Notes: generated by a model not told the origin, from the letters alone. A stretch of 64,000 nt of DNA from TMP-86 sp039807285 (GCA_044226785.1 JBGAGK010000012.1:73279-137278), one strand, 5' to 3'; counted from the first letter of the stretch, positions 8,261 through 18,678 are shown. Numbers and translations are program-made.

Positions 8261-9496
8261 GTGGACAAGCCAATGACAGCCCTTCAGTGCTCCGCAGGCG
8301 AGCAGATGGCGGAACTGCGCCGCGGTGCGGTTGACCTCATCACCGAAGCAGATCTGCTGCGCAAGATAGGCCGAGGCAAACCCCTGAGGGTGAAGGCAGG
8401 ATTCGATCCGACCGCGCCAGACCTGCATCTGGGGCACACAGTCCTGATCAACAAGATGCGCCAGTTCCAGCAGATGGGGCATGAGGCGATTTTCCTGATC
8501 GGCGATTTTACTGGCATGATCGGCGATCCTACAGGCAAGAACGCGACACGTCCGCGTCTGACCACCGAGGAAATCGAGGCCAACGCCATGACTTACCGGG
8601 AGCAGATCTTCAAGATCCTGGATCCCGAGCACACGACCGTGGATTTCAATTCCCGCTGGATGGGACCGATGCGTGCATCCGGCCTCATCGAGTTGGCGGC
8701 CAGACACACGGTCGCGCGGATGCTCGAGCGTGATGATTTCGAAAAACGGTACAAGTCCGGCCAGCCGATTTCCATCCACGAATTCCTGTATCCGCTGGTG
8801 CAGGGCTATGATTCGGTTGCCCTGAAGGCTGACGTTGAACTCGGAGGCACGGACCAGAAGTTCAACCTGCTGGTGGGTCGGCAGCTTCAGGAATCCTACG
8901 GTCAGGAGCCACAAGTGGTGCTGACCATGCCCTTGCTGGAAGGCCTGGACGGCGTACAGAAGATGTCCAAGTCCCTGGGCAACTACGTGGCCATCCATGA
9001 GCCCGCCGAGCAGATGTTCGGAAAGCTCATGTCCATTTCCGATCCGCTGATGTGGCGATATTTCGAGTTGCTGAGTCTGAGGCCGGGTGCCGAGATCGCA
9101 GCTCTCCAGGTGGCAGTGCAGCACGGGCGCAATCCGCGCGATGTGAAGTTCGAGTTGGCGCAGGAGATTGTCACCCGATTTCATTCCAGGGTTGCCGCCG
9201 AGGAAGCGCAACGGCAGTTCATTGCCCGGTTCCAGCAAGGCGTCTTGCCCGAAAATCTGGAGGAAAAGACACTGATGATCGAGGGCGGCAGCATCCGTCT
9301 GTCTGCGGCTCTGAAGGCGCTTGGGCTGGTTGTCAGTACTTCAGAGGCGATGCGCAAGATCGACGAGGGCGCGGTCCGAATCGACCAGCAGAAAGTCAAT
9401 GACCGGCAGGCCGCTCTTTCTGCCGGGCAGCGTGTGGTTCTGTCGGTGGGCAGACGGACGCTGGCCAGGGTGCACGTACAGAAACAAAAACCCTGA
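8261..9496 (+). CDS. tyrS: Tyrosyl-tRNA synthetase
   Basis: Class I aminoacyl-tRNA synthetase charging tRNA-Tyr, 411 residues. The HIGH-type motif is HLGH (in TAPDLHLGHTVLINKMRQF) and the KMSKS loop is in VQKMSKSLGNYV. Tyrosine-binding segments such as LYPLVQGYDSVALKADVELG and GGTDQKFN are present. The C-terminal S4-like RNA-binding domain is near 345-411 (SEAMRKIDEGAVRIDQQKVN). The GTG at 8261 has an in-frame ATG four codons later (8273) that could be the true start. Its TGA stop ends exactly where the -35 box of the first rRNA promoter begins. Confidence 0.96.
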   Translation: MDKPMTALQCSAGEQMAELRRGAVDLITEADLLRKIGRGKPLRVKAGFDPTAPDLHLGHTVLINKMRQFQQMGHEAIFLIGDFTGMIGDPTGKNATRPRLTTEEIEANAMTYREQIFKILDPEHTTVDFNSRWMGPMRASGLIELAARHTVARMLERDDFEKRYKSGQPISIHEFLYPLVQGYDSVALKADVELGGTDQKFNLLVGRQLQESYGQEPQVVLTMPLLEGLDGVQKMSKSLGNYVAIHEPAEQMFGKLMSISDPLMWRYFELLSLRPGAEIAALQVAVQHGRNPRDVKFELAQEIVTRFHSRVAAEEAQRQFIARFQQGVLPENLEEKTLMIEGGSIRLSAALKALGLVVSTSEAMRKIDEGAVRIDQQKVNDRQAALSAGQRVVLSVGRRTLARVHVQKQKP

Positions 9497-9524
9497 TTGA
9501 CACCCCGCTCCTTGAAGCTATACT
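9497..9524 (+). promoter_or_regulatory. rRNA operon promoter P1
   Basis: TTGACA at 9497-9502 and TATACT at 9519-9524, separated by 16 bp. A GC-rich discriminator (GCGCGCC) follows, as is typical of stringently controlled rRNA promoters. It starts directly after the tyrS stop codon. Confidence 0.85.
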
Positions 9525-9569
9525 GCGCGCCCTTCCAGTTGGTTGTCTCGAATCGCGGTTTCGCGCCCA

Positions 9570-9597
9570 TTGACGGCGACGCACTTCGAGCTATAAT
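9570..9597 (+). promoter_or_regulatory. rRNA operon promoter P2
   Basis: TTGACG at 9570-9575 and a perfect TATAAT at 9592-9597, again with a 16-bp spacer, 73 bp downstream of P1. The tandem P1-P2 arrangement is the classic bacterial rrn promoter layout. Confidence 0.8.
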
Positions 9598-9630
9598 TGA
9601 AAGTCTTTCCCGGACCTTTGTTGCCCGGGA

Positions 9631-9642
9631 CGCTCCTTAACA
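9631..9642 (+). promoter_or_regulatory. Leader boxA antitermination site
   Basis: CGCTCCTTAACA resembles the boxA consensus TGCTCTTTAACA bound by NusB/NusE. It lies in the leader between P2 and 16S. The rest of the 9598-9787 leader has no gene. Confidence 0.65.
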
Positions 9643-9787
9643 AATCGAACAGGTAACTTGTGTGGGGACTCGTGTTCAGGCATCGGTGATGCCTTTGAAT
9701 CGAGTTCCAGACGACCAGTCGTTCCTGCATCATTTCGATGCGGAACTTCTTGAGAGTCTGGGCTCAAAAACTTCAGTCGAAAGCATT

Positions 9788-11313
<1,526 letters not shown>

Positions 11314-11413
11314 AAAGAGACCGGCATCCACGAAACTGGATGAGTTCCCTCACAAGTTTCCTGTTCCAAGAGGTCTGCACGGGCAACCCGACGCCACTTC
11401 ACAGCTTCAGCAG

Positions 11414-11490
11414 GGGTCTGTAGCTCAGTTGGTTAGAGCGCACCCCCGATAAGGGTGAGGTCGGAGGTTCAACTCCTCCCAGACCCACCA
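11414..11490 (+). tRNA. tRNA-Ile (GAT) with C33
   Basis: 77 nt with encoded CCA. The acceptor GGGTCTG pairs with CAGACCC, the T-stem is GGAGG/CCTCC with loop TTCAACT, and the D-arm is normal. The anticodon stem CACCC/GGGTG encloses the loop CCGATAA, giving anticodon GAT. Position 33 is C where U is nearly universal. It sits in the standard 16S-23S spacer position. Confidence 0.93.
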
Positions 11491-11556
11491 CGGCTCGGTG
11501 GCCAGGCGATGACAGCGCGCATGTGGGTGCAATGACGTCGTCAATGCGTTTCGCGA

Positions 11557-11634
11557 GGGGTCATAGCTCAGCTGGGAGAGCGTCTGGTTTGCAACCAGAA
11601 GGTCGCTGAAAGTCGATCCCGGCTGGCTCCACCA
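11557..11634 (+). tRNA. tRNA-Ala (TGC) with aberrant T-arm
   Basis: The acceptor GGGGTCA pairs with TGGCTCC, the D-arm is normal, the anticodon stem is TCTGG/CCAGA with loop TTTGCAA (anticodon TGC), and CCA is encoded. The T-arm segment between AGGTC and the acceptor strand is 19 nt (GCTGAAAGTCGATCCCGGC) instead of 17. A normal arm would read like GCTGG-GTTCGATC-CCGGC. As written, only about four T-stem pairs can form and the loop is too large. It may be a damaged tRNA or an assembly artefact. Confidence 0.85.
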
Positions 11635-11657
11635 CCCACTTCAGCAATGAGGCGTGT

Positions 11658-11698
11658 CATGAGTCATGCGCCGCACGTTCGCGTGTGCATGACTCATG
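11658..11698. repeat. Spacer inverted repeat (16S-23S ITS)
   Basis: Perfect 12-bp inverted repeat, CATGAGTCATGC at 11658-11669 and GCATGACTCATG at 11687-11698, with a 17-nt loop. It lies between tRNA-Ala and the second boxA and is probably an RNA hairpin in the precursor, possibly for processing. The rest of the 11635-11860 spacer holds no gene. Confidence 0.7.
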
Positions 11699-11719
11699 GC
11701 ATGTGACGCGGTCTCACTG

Positions 11720-11731
11720 TGTTCTTTAAAA
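11720..11731 (+). promoter_or_regulatory. Spacer boxA before 23S
   Basis: TGTTCTTTAAAA closely matches the spacer boxA (TGTTCTTTAACA type) found upstream of bacterial 23S genes for antitermination. Confidence 0.7.
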
Positions 11732-13747
11732 ATTCGGCAATTTGTTTTTGACAAATCATGTTTGAAACCATTGTCTTACGACGGTGGGTTTCGAGCATGT
11801 ATGTCGCATTCGAGAACCAGTATAGATCTTTAGATATGACTCCAGATCGCCGGGTTATATGGTCAAGCGAAGAAGCGCACATGGTGGATGCCTTGGCGAT
11901 AGCGATGAAGGACGTGTAGCCTGCGAAAAGCTTCGGGGAGCCGGCATGATGTGGCTTTGATCCGAAGATGTCCGAATGGGGAAACCCACCGCTTCGGCGG
12001 TATCTGCAGCTGAATACATAGCCGCAGAAGCGGTAAACCCGTGAATTGAAACATCTCAGTAACCGGAGGAATAGAAATCAACCGAGATTCCGTTAGTAGT
12101 ATGAGCGAAAGCGGAAAAAGCCTCCAGTTCTGGTAAATGCGCAAGTCCTGGTGGAACAGTCTGCTGAAAGTCTGGCCATAGCGGGTGATAGCCCCGTACA
12201 TGAAAGGATGAGCGTGTGAGGAACGAAGAGCAGGGCGGGACACGTAATCCTGCCTGAACATGGGGGGACCATCCTCCAAGGCTAAATACTCTCTATCGAC
12301 CGATAGTGAACCAGTACCGTGAGGGAAAGGCGAAAAGAACCCCGAGAGGGAGGAATAGAACCTGAAACCGTGTGCGTACAAGCAGGGAGCCCCGCAAGGG
12401 GTGACTGCGTACCTTTTGTATAATGGGTCAGCGAGTTATTTTCAGTGGCAAGGCTAACCGAATAGGGGAGCCGTAGGGAAAACCGAGTCTTAATCGGGCG
12501 TCAAGTCGCTGGGAATAGACCCGAAGCCAAAGGATCTATCCATGTCCAGGGTGAAAGTAGGTAACACCTACCGGAGGCCCTGAACGAACCGCTGCTGCAA
12601 TAGTGCGTCGATGAGGGTGTGATAGGAGTGAAAGGCTAATCAAGGCTGGCGATAGCTGGTTCTCCCCGAAAGCTATTTAGGTAGTGCCTCGTGTCATTCA
12701 CCCTTGGGGGTAGAGCACTGTTTAGACTAGGGGGACATCCTGCCCTACTCAAATCTATGCAACCCGAATACCAGGGAGTGTTATCACGGGAGACACACGG
12801 CGGGTGCTAACGTCCGTCGTGAAGAGGAATAACCCAGACCATCAGCTACAGTCCCAAAGTTCCGGCTATGGTAAACGATGTGTGCCAAAACAGCTTAGAG
12901 GTTGGCTTAGAAGCAGCCATCCTTTAAAGAAAGCGTAATAGTCACTAGTCTAGTCGGCCTGCGCGGAAGATTTAACGGGGCTCAAGCCGGGCACCGAAGC
13001 TATGGGTGTGCGTCCTTCGGGGTACGCGGTAGGGGAGCGTTCTGTAAGCCTGTGAAGCGAACCGCGAGGTTTGCTGGAGTGTATCAGAAGTGCGAATGCT
13101 GACATGAGTAACGTTAATGCGGGTGAAAACCCGCACGCCGAAAACCCAAGGTTTCCTGAGCGTGTTAATCAGCTGAGGGTGAGTCGGATCTCAAGGCGAG
13201 ACCGAAAGGTGTAGTCGATGGAAAGCAGGTTAATATTCCTGCACCAATTGTTGCTGCGATGGGGTGACGGAGAAGGGGCTAGACGATCCGGGGCTGGTTC
13301 CCGGTTCAAGCAGGTAGTGTATCGGCAACCCGGAAGTCCATTCAACACCGAGACGTGAGCACGAGGACTCTTCGAGTTCGAAGTCGTCGATGCCACGCTT
13401 CCAGTGAAAGCCTCTAAGCTTCAGGCAACAGTTGTCCGTACCGCAAACCGACACTGGTAAGAGGAGAAAAATCAAGGCGCTTGAGAGAACTCGGGTTAAG
13501 GGAACTCTGCAATTTGACATCGTACTTCGGGAGAAGGTGTGCTTCGTTTGTCATGGGATTTACTCCCGGAAGCTGATGGAGGTCTCAGAAAATCGGTGGC
13601 TGCGACTGTCATCAAAAACACAGATTCTCATAACACGAAAGTGGATGATAGGTCTGACGCCTGCCCGGTGCCGGAAGGTTAATTGATGGGGTCAGCCGCA
13701 AGGCGAAGCTCTTGACTAAAGCCCCGGTAAACGGCGGCCGTAACTAT

Positions 13748-14099
13748 AGACGTGGTCCCGTAAGCAAAGCAGAAATCGATCGCGGAATTCCTTGTTGAGT
13801 GCACAATCCGTATACCCAACTTAAAGCCAGTTACGTAAATAAACTTGGCTATATGCTGGAAACACTGAGTATCTGAGGGTACTGACTGCTCGATCGAGCG
13901 GCAGTGACAATCCTTTCAGTGCAGTCAATCAGCAGGAAAGACCGGTCTCCACCGGGAATCCTCAGAGACTATACGCCGAGCTCCCGTTCTGGGAGATGAG
14001 ATAGGTCCGATCCGTATGGCGATGCAGGAAGCAATCAAAGCAAAACTTTGATTGTCTTCGCGAGCCAGAGTGCATCAGCATTCGGTTCGTAACATCAAG
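13748..14099 (+). ncRNA. Group I intron A at 23S position 1917 (no ORF)
   Basis: 352-nt insertion after U1917 (base 13747) in helix 69, ending in G14099. P1 can form between exon ACUAU (13743-13747) and the guide GUGGU at 13752-13756, with a U-G wobble at the splice site. Core elements are visible: AATCAGCAGGAAAG at 13927-13940 (P/Q-type) and CTCAGAGACTATACGCC at 13961-13977 (R-type), then GAGATAGGTCCGATCC near 13998 (S-type). Much of the core matches intron B. No open reading frame of note is present. Coxiella burnetii has a known group I intron at the same site. Confidence 0.9.
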
Positions 14100-14105
14100 A
14101 ACGGT
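14100..14105 (+). other. 6-nt 23S micro-exon (AACGGT, E. coli 1918-1923)
   Basis: AACGGT is exactly the 3' half of helix 69 missing at the junctions of the flanking introns. It is preceded by the terminal G of intron A and followed by intron B. All six bases pair with the guide sequence of intron B (GCCGTT, 14155-14160). Confidence 0.88.
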
Positions 14106-14809
14106 TGAATAAGTAAATGTTTGCACCAGCAATGGTGAGAGCTGCCTCTTAGCGGCCGTTGTAATCGGCTATATGCTGGAACAGCTGAGTATCTGGCGGT
14201 ACCAAGCAAAGGAATCACGAGGTGACAATCCGTCCAGTGCAGCCAATCAGCAGGAAAGACTTCAGTTCGACGAGAAGAGATGCTGGTTTCTGGCAGGCTT
14301 CGATCGAAGGCGAAGGCAGTCTTTGCATTTCGATCAAAAAGCATGAACCGTTGAAATTTGGTTACCTGGTACAGCCTGAATTTTTCATCTACCAGCACCA
14401 AATCAGACGAGGACTGCTCGAGCTTGCGCAAGGCGTGCTTCTGAGCACGGGAGTATTCGGCCCAAACAAGGGAACGAAGACGTGTTGATCTTTTCGATCA
14501 TCAGTCGTCGGATCATTGTGAGTCGCGTGCTGCCATTTCTGGAACGCTACGGCGTTCTCGTTCAAAACGCTGGAGTTACGTCTGTTTCGTGAAATCGTGA
14601 TGGCCATGGAATGCAAACGCTATCATGATCCCCTGGGCCTGGTCGAAATCGTTCAAAAGCCTACCAAATGAACATGGCGGGCAAGCAGCGACGGCGACCA
14701 ATCGGGGAGATAACTGAAAGAATCCTCAGAGACTACACGCCAAACCCGCTTTTCCCAAAGCGGTGAAGATATAGTCCGATCTTGATGGCGACACCAAGCT
14801 AACAAAATG
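14106..14809 (+). ncRNA. Group I intron B at 23S position 1923, with decayed homing endonuclease
   Basis: 704 nt between U1923 (14105) and C1924 (14810), ending in G14809. The internal guide GCCGTT at 14155-14160 pairs with the whole micro-exon AACGGT, with U-G at the splice site. Core motifs: AATCAGCAGGAAAG at 14245-14258, CTCAGAGACTACACGCC at 14725-14741 and AAGATATAGTCC at 14766-14777. Between the first two lies the endonuclease remnant. The segment from GGCTATATGCTGGAA (14167) and the core repeat intron A at 13847 onward, so the two introns are relatives. Confidence 0.92.
14260..14766 (+). pseudogene. LAGLIDADG homing endonuclease remnant, multiple frameshifts
   Basis: A single-motif LAGLIDADG-type protein can be followed only by changing frame at least four times. 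Frame 1 gives EKRCWFLAGF (to about 14300). The next frame gives IEGEGSLCISIKKHEPLKFG and then YLVQPEFFIYQH. Frame 1 again gives NEDVLIFSIISRR and LPFLERYGVL (from 14473). Another frame gives SFKTLELRLFREIVMAMECK (from about 14568). The last gives AYQMNMAGKQRRRPIGEITE and ILRDYTP, stopping at 14764. The block order and the ILRDYTP end, which overlaps the intron R element, are typical of endonucleases in bacterial 23S group I introns. It is not expected to be functional as written. Confidence 0.88.
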
Positions 14810-14837
14810 CCTAAGGTAGCGAAATTCTTTGTCGGGT

Positions 14838-15121
14838 AAGTAACATTGCCCAGGGCGGTGGCGACACCGTTCCGTATGACCGGCTCAAATCGGTGGAACC
14901 CTAGCGACAACGTGCAGTGCGTCGTGGCAATACCGAGGGTAAGATTCGGGTTGCGTGCGACGCGATTCTGGTTTCCTGTAACGACTTGAGGGTTGAGATC
15001 CTCAGATGGCCGCAAAGCCATAACACGCCGGCTCTGACTGAAAGAAATCGATGAAGACCACTCAATTCATCGAAGTCAGATGAACGTATAGTCTATGCCA
15101 CGGGTAACCGTGGAAATCATG
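14838..15121 (+). ncRNA. Group I intron C at 23S position 1951
   Basis: 284 nt between U1951 (14837) and A1952 (15122), ending in G15121. The 28-nt exon 14810-14837 separates it from intron B. P1 can form between exon GGGU (14834-14837) and GCCC at 14848-14851, again with U-G at the splice site. An S-type element GAACGTATAGTCTATGCC lies near 15083. The Q/R region (CTCAGATGGC, then AACACGCC) differs from introns A and B, so it is not a recent copy of them. There is no ORF. Coxiella burnetii also carries an intron at this site. Confidence 0.85.
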
Positions 15122-15562
15122 AAGTTCCGACCTGCACGAATGGCGTAACGCTGGCCACACTGTCTCGACCCGAGACTCAGTGAACTTGAAATCGCTGTGA
15201 AGATGCGGCGTAGTTGCGGCAAGCACGGAAAGACCCCGTGAACCTTTACTATAGCTTTACACTGAACTTTGAACTTGTTTTGTGTAGGATAGCTGGGAGC
15301 CTGTGAAGTGGGGACGCTAGTCCTCATGGAGGCAACGCTGCTGAAATACCAGCCTGACAATTTCGGAGTTCTAACCTTGGCCTGGTTATCCGGGTCGGGG
15401 ACAGTGTATGGTGGGTAGTTTGACTGGGCGGTCTCCTCCCAAAGAGTAACGGGAGGAGTGCAAAGGTACCCTCAGCGCGGTCGGTCATCGCGCATTGTGT
15501 GCAATCGCATAAGGGTGCTTGACTGTGAGACGGACATGTCGAACAGGTACGAAAGTAGGTGA

Positions 15563-15636
<74 letters not shown>

Positions 15637-15662
15637 TCCTCCTGCTATCCCACATCGACGGA

Positions 15663-15705
<43 letters not shown>

Positions 15706-15737
15706 TAGCAGGTCCCAAGGGTACGGCTGTTCGCCGT

Positions 15738-15792
<55 letters not shown>

Positions 15793-15821
15793 TGCCGTAG
15801 CCGTTGGAGAATTGAGGGTGA

Positions 15822-15853
<32 letters not shown>

Positions 15854-15910
15854 GAACCTCTGGTGTACCGGTTGTCACGCCAGTGGCATTGCCGGGTAGC
15901 TATGTTCGGA

Positions 15911-15946
<36 letters not shown>

Positions 15947-16224
15947 TCCCCAAGATTAGTTCTCCCTAGACCTATAAGGTCTCTGAAGGGCCGTCGAAGA
16001 CTACGACGTTGATAGGCTGGGTGTGTAAGCGCAGTAATGCGTTCAGCTAACCAGTACTAATTGCCCGTGAGGCTTGACCATATAACACCCAAGCGATCTG
16101 TCCTGACGTTGGCGGATCGTGCGGAGTGGATCCGTGATGGATCGAATGCGACGATTGTCGAAAACAGATTGCTCGAATTCGCGCGCGGGGCGGGCCGTGA
16201 GGTCCGCCCCGATCGCAACAGGTT

Positions 16225-16343
16225 TGTCTGGCGGCAATGGCGAGTGGGAACCACCCGATCCCTTTCCGAACTCGGAAGTGAAAACGCTCCGCGCCGATGC
16301 TAGTGTCGATGTTGTCGATGCGAAAGTAGGTCACTGCCAGGCT
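16225..16343 (+). rRNA. 5S ribosomal RNA
   Basis: About 119 nt from TGTCTGGCGGCAATGGCG to ACTGCCAGGCT. Typical 5S blocks are present: GGGAACCACCCGATCCC, CCGAACTCGGAAGTGAAA, GCGCCGATG and AAGTAGG. The ends pair. It follows 23S after a 144-bp spacer containing a GC hairpin (GGGGCGGGCC with GGTCCGCCCC). Confidence 0.92.
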
Positions 16344-16363
16344 TTTGATTTGCCATGTTGAGA

Positions 16364-16395
16364 ACCCCCGTCGGCCCTGCCGGCGGGGGTTTTTG
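16364..16395 (+). terminator. Rho-independent terminator of the rRNA operon
   Basis: 12-bp stem ACCCCCGTCGGC/GCCGGCGGGGGT with a 3-nt loop, followed by a T run. It lies 20 bp after 5S. Confidence 0.9.
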
Positions 16396-16596
16396 CTTTG
16401 GTGCGCCTTGCTGCGCCGGCGTATTGAACATAACGAGCCCGCGGAATCGTGCCGGATTCCTCTTCCTGTGCGCATGCTGGCGCTTCGCTGACACGGGGAG
16501 TATGTTTGAGCACATCGCGTGTGGTGCTGCCTGCCCGGGTCATCGCAAGGGAGTGCATCGCCGGTCACGCCAATCAAAACGAACGGGGAATCCAAC

Positions 16597-18528
16597 ATGG
16601 GTAGTTTCAGATCTGTCGTCTATGGCATTGGAGCGGGTTTGCTGCTGTGTTCCGCAGCGCAGGCGGGCAGCCGCCAGGATTTCATCAATCACATGCATCA
16701 CATCCGGGCCACGGATGACGTGAAGCTCCATCCCATGCTGCGGGCCATCGTCAATGGCAGGCAGGATGTGGGTGCCAGGGAAAACCTCGCCCGCCGGTTG
16801 CCGCAATTCTCTCATTCAGACGTCGCGGTGAACGTGGTGGCAAATGGCGATGCCAATGCGGTTGCGGCACAGCTCAAGACCCTGGGTCTGACGCACGCCA
16901 GGGTGTACGGTTCGATGGTTTCGGGCCGAGCGGCCTTTTCCGCGCTCAAGGCCATGGCCACGATGCCAGGTGTGCATGCGCTGCGGCCGGCGCTGGCGAC
17001 CACCCACGCAGGCCTGGTGACCTCGCAGGGAGACCGTGCGCAGTTTTCCGGGATCGCCCGCAACCTGTTCAATGTCGACGGGCGCGGTGTCACGGTAGGC
17101 GTGCTGTCCGACAGTTTCTCGTGCCTGACCGGTCCGATATTCGATGGCCAGATGTTCACCACCATGGCACAGGACATCGCCAACGGGGATCTGCCGGCGA
17201 ACGTCCGGATACTCAGCGATGCCGATGATTGCTCGAGCTCGCATGACGAGGGACGCGCCATTGCCCAGATCATCCACGATGTGGCACCGGGTGCTTCCAT
17301 CCTCTACCACTCGGCTTTCAACGGTGAGGCGGATTTCGCCCAGGGCATCATCGACCTGGCCAATGCCGGTGCGGACATCATCGTGGACGACGTCAGCTAT
17401 TTCGACGAGCCCATGTTCCAGGACGGCATCGTGGCACAAGCGGTCGATGCGGTGAAAAAGCGCGGTGTTGCCTACTTCTCCTCCGCGGGCAACAGCGCGC
17501 GTGAATCCTACGAGTCGGCGTTCCGCAATTCAGGGGACATGGGTCTGAGCGGCGTGAGACACAATTTCGGAACCCGCAAGAAACCGGATTCGATGCAAAC
17601 CATCACGCTTTCAGCGGGGGCGATCGAGGCGCTGTTCCTGAACTGGGACGAGCCGTTCAAGTCGGCCGGCGGCAAGGGGTCGCGCTCGGACGTGGATCTG
17701 ATCTACTACGACATGGACGGAAACCCGGTCCCGCCCTGCGACGAAAACCTGCAGCCGGCGGTGTGCCAGTTCGCGGGTGTCAACAGCAACATCGGCGGCG
17801 ATGCATTGGAGGAAGGTGACATCCTCAACACCAGCGACCAGGATGTGCAGGTGCAGGTCAGTATCGAGCTCTATGAGGGACCCGCACCGCATTATCTCAA
17901 GTATGTGTACTTCGATTTCGGCAGCGGCACGATGTCGATTGACGAATACGATACGCAGAGCGGCTCATCCTACGGCCACCCGATCGCAGCAGGCGCCGAG
18001 GCCGTGGGCGCTGCGGCCTGGTACAACACCGCTGCCTGGAACTCGGCCCTGCATCCCGGGCAGTGCTACCCGGCCTGCCTGGAGTATTTCTCCTCTGCGG
18101 GCGGCGTGCCCACATTCTTCGACAAGCAGGGCAATCGCCTGCGCTTCCCCGAACAGCGGCGCAAGCCCGAGGTTGTGGGCCCGGATGGCGGCAACACCAC
18201 CTTCTTCTATTCGCTGTTCAACTACCAGGTCCCTGGGTCGACTGAACCGGACGCATTTCCGAACTTCTTCGGAACTTCGGCCTCCGCGCCTCACGTGGCG
18301 GCCATCGCAGCGCTGATGGTTGACCAGTATCGCCGTCGCACGGGCCGCAAACCCTCGCCGGACAGGATCTACCGGACACTGGAACTCACGGCCAGCGACA
18401 TGCACCTCGCAGCGGGGCGCGCACTGGCGCCGTATCCGTTCCCGTTCGGCAGCCGCGGTTTCGACTTCGATTCCGGCTACGGATATGTGAACGCGGTGGC
18501 GGCGTTAGCCGCAACAGTCTTCTGGTGA
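16597..18528 (+). CDS. Secreted S8 (subtilisin-like) serine peptidase
   Basis: Exported protease of 643 residues. ATG 16597 gives a signal peptide (MGSFRSVVYGIGAGLLLCSA, cut near AQA). The open frame extends upstream but without one. The triad is readable: Asp172 in VGVLSDSF, His216 in SSHDEGRAIAQI, and Ser561 in GTSASAPHVAAIA. The His context is HDEGRA rather than the classic HGT, as in a subgroup of subtilases that also has IIHDVAPGA. A large insert lies between the Asn/oxyanion region (YFSSAGNSARE) and the Ser motif. The gene stands alone after the rRNA terminator and is followed by a hairpin. Its substrate is unknown. Confidence 0.9.
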   Translation: MGSFRSVVYGIGAGLLLCSAAQAGSRQDFINHMHHIRATDDVKLHPMLRAIVNGRQDVGARENLARRLPQFSHSDVAVNVVANGDANAVAAQLKTLGLTHARVYGSMVSGRAAFSALKAMATMPGVHALRPALATTHAGLVTSQGDRAQFSGIARNLFNVDGRGVTVGVLSDSFSCLTGPIFDGQMFTTMAQDIANGDLPANVRILSDADDCSSSHDEGRAIAQIIHDVAPGASILYHSAFNGEADFAQGIIDLANAGADIIVDDVSYFDEPMFQDGIVAQAVDAVKKRGVAYFSSAGNSARESYESAFRNSGDMGLSGVRHNFGTRKKPDSMQTITLSAGAIEALFLNWDEPFKSAGGKGSRSDVDLIYYDMDGNPVPPCDENLQPAVCQFAGVNSNIGGDALEEGDILNTSDQDVQVQVSIELYEGPAPHYLKYVYFDFGSGTMSIDEYDTQSGSSYGHPIAAGAEAVGAAAWYNTAAWNSALHPGQCYPACLEYFSSAGGVPTFFDKQGNRLRFPEQRRKPEVVGPDGGNTTFFYSLFNYQVPGSTEPDAFPNFFGTSASAPHVAAIAALMVDQYRRRTGRKPSPDRIYRTLELTASDMHLAAGRALAPYPFPFGSRGFDFDSGYGYVNAVAALAATVFW

Positions 18529-18558
18529 CAGAGGATGCATTGATGGATTGATTCAGGG

Positions 18559-18584
18559 TCGACCCGGCCGGAATGCCGGGTCGA
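18559..18584. terminator. Bidirectional hairpin terminator candidate
   Basis: Perfect 10-bp stem TCGACCCGGC/GCCGGGTCGA with a 6-nt loop, between the convergent subtilase and epimerase genes. The T run after the stem is short, so termination strength is uncertain. Confidence 0.65.
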
Positions 18585-18678
18585 TTTGCAGACTCACATG
18601 TCCAGGTGGCTGACACGCTGGATCCGCGCACCAAAGTACGCATTCACGACTGAGGGCTGGCTCGTTGGACTGGCCCCG

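Noticed and set aside
13741..15125. RNase III-type intervening sequences in 23S rather than introns
   Set aside because: The insertions are at helix 69 and nearby catalytic-core sites that cannot stay fragmented. They obey the U/G splice-site rule and carry group I core motifs and guides.
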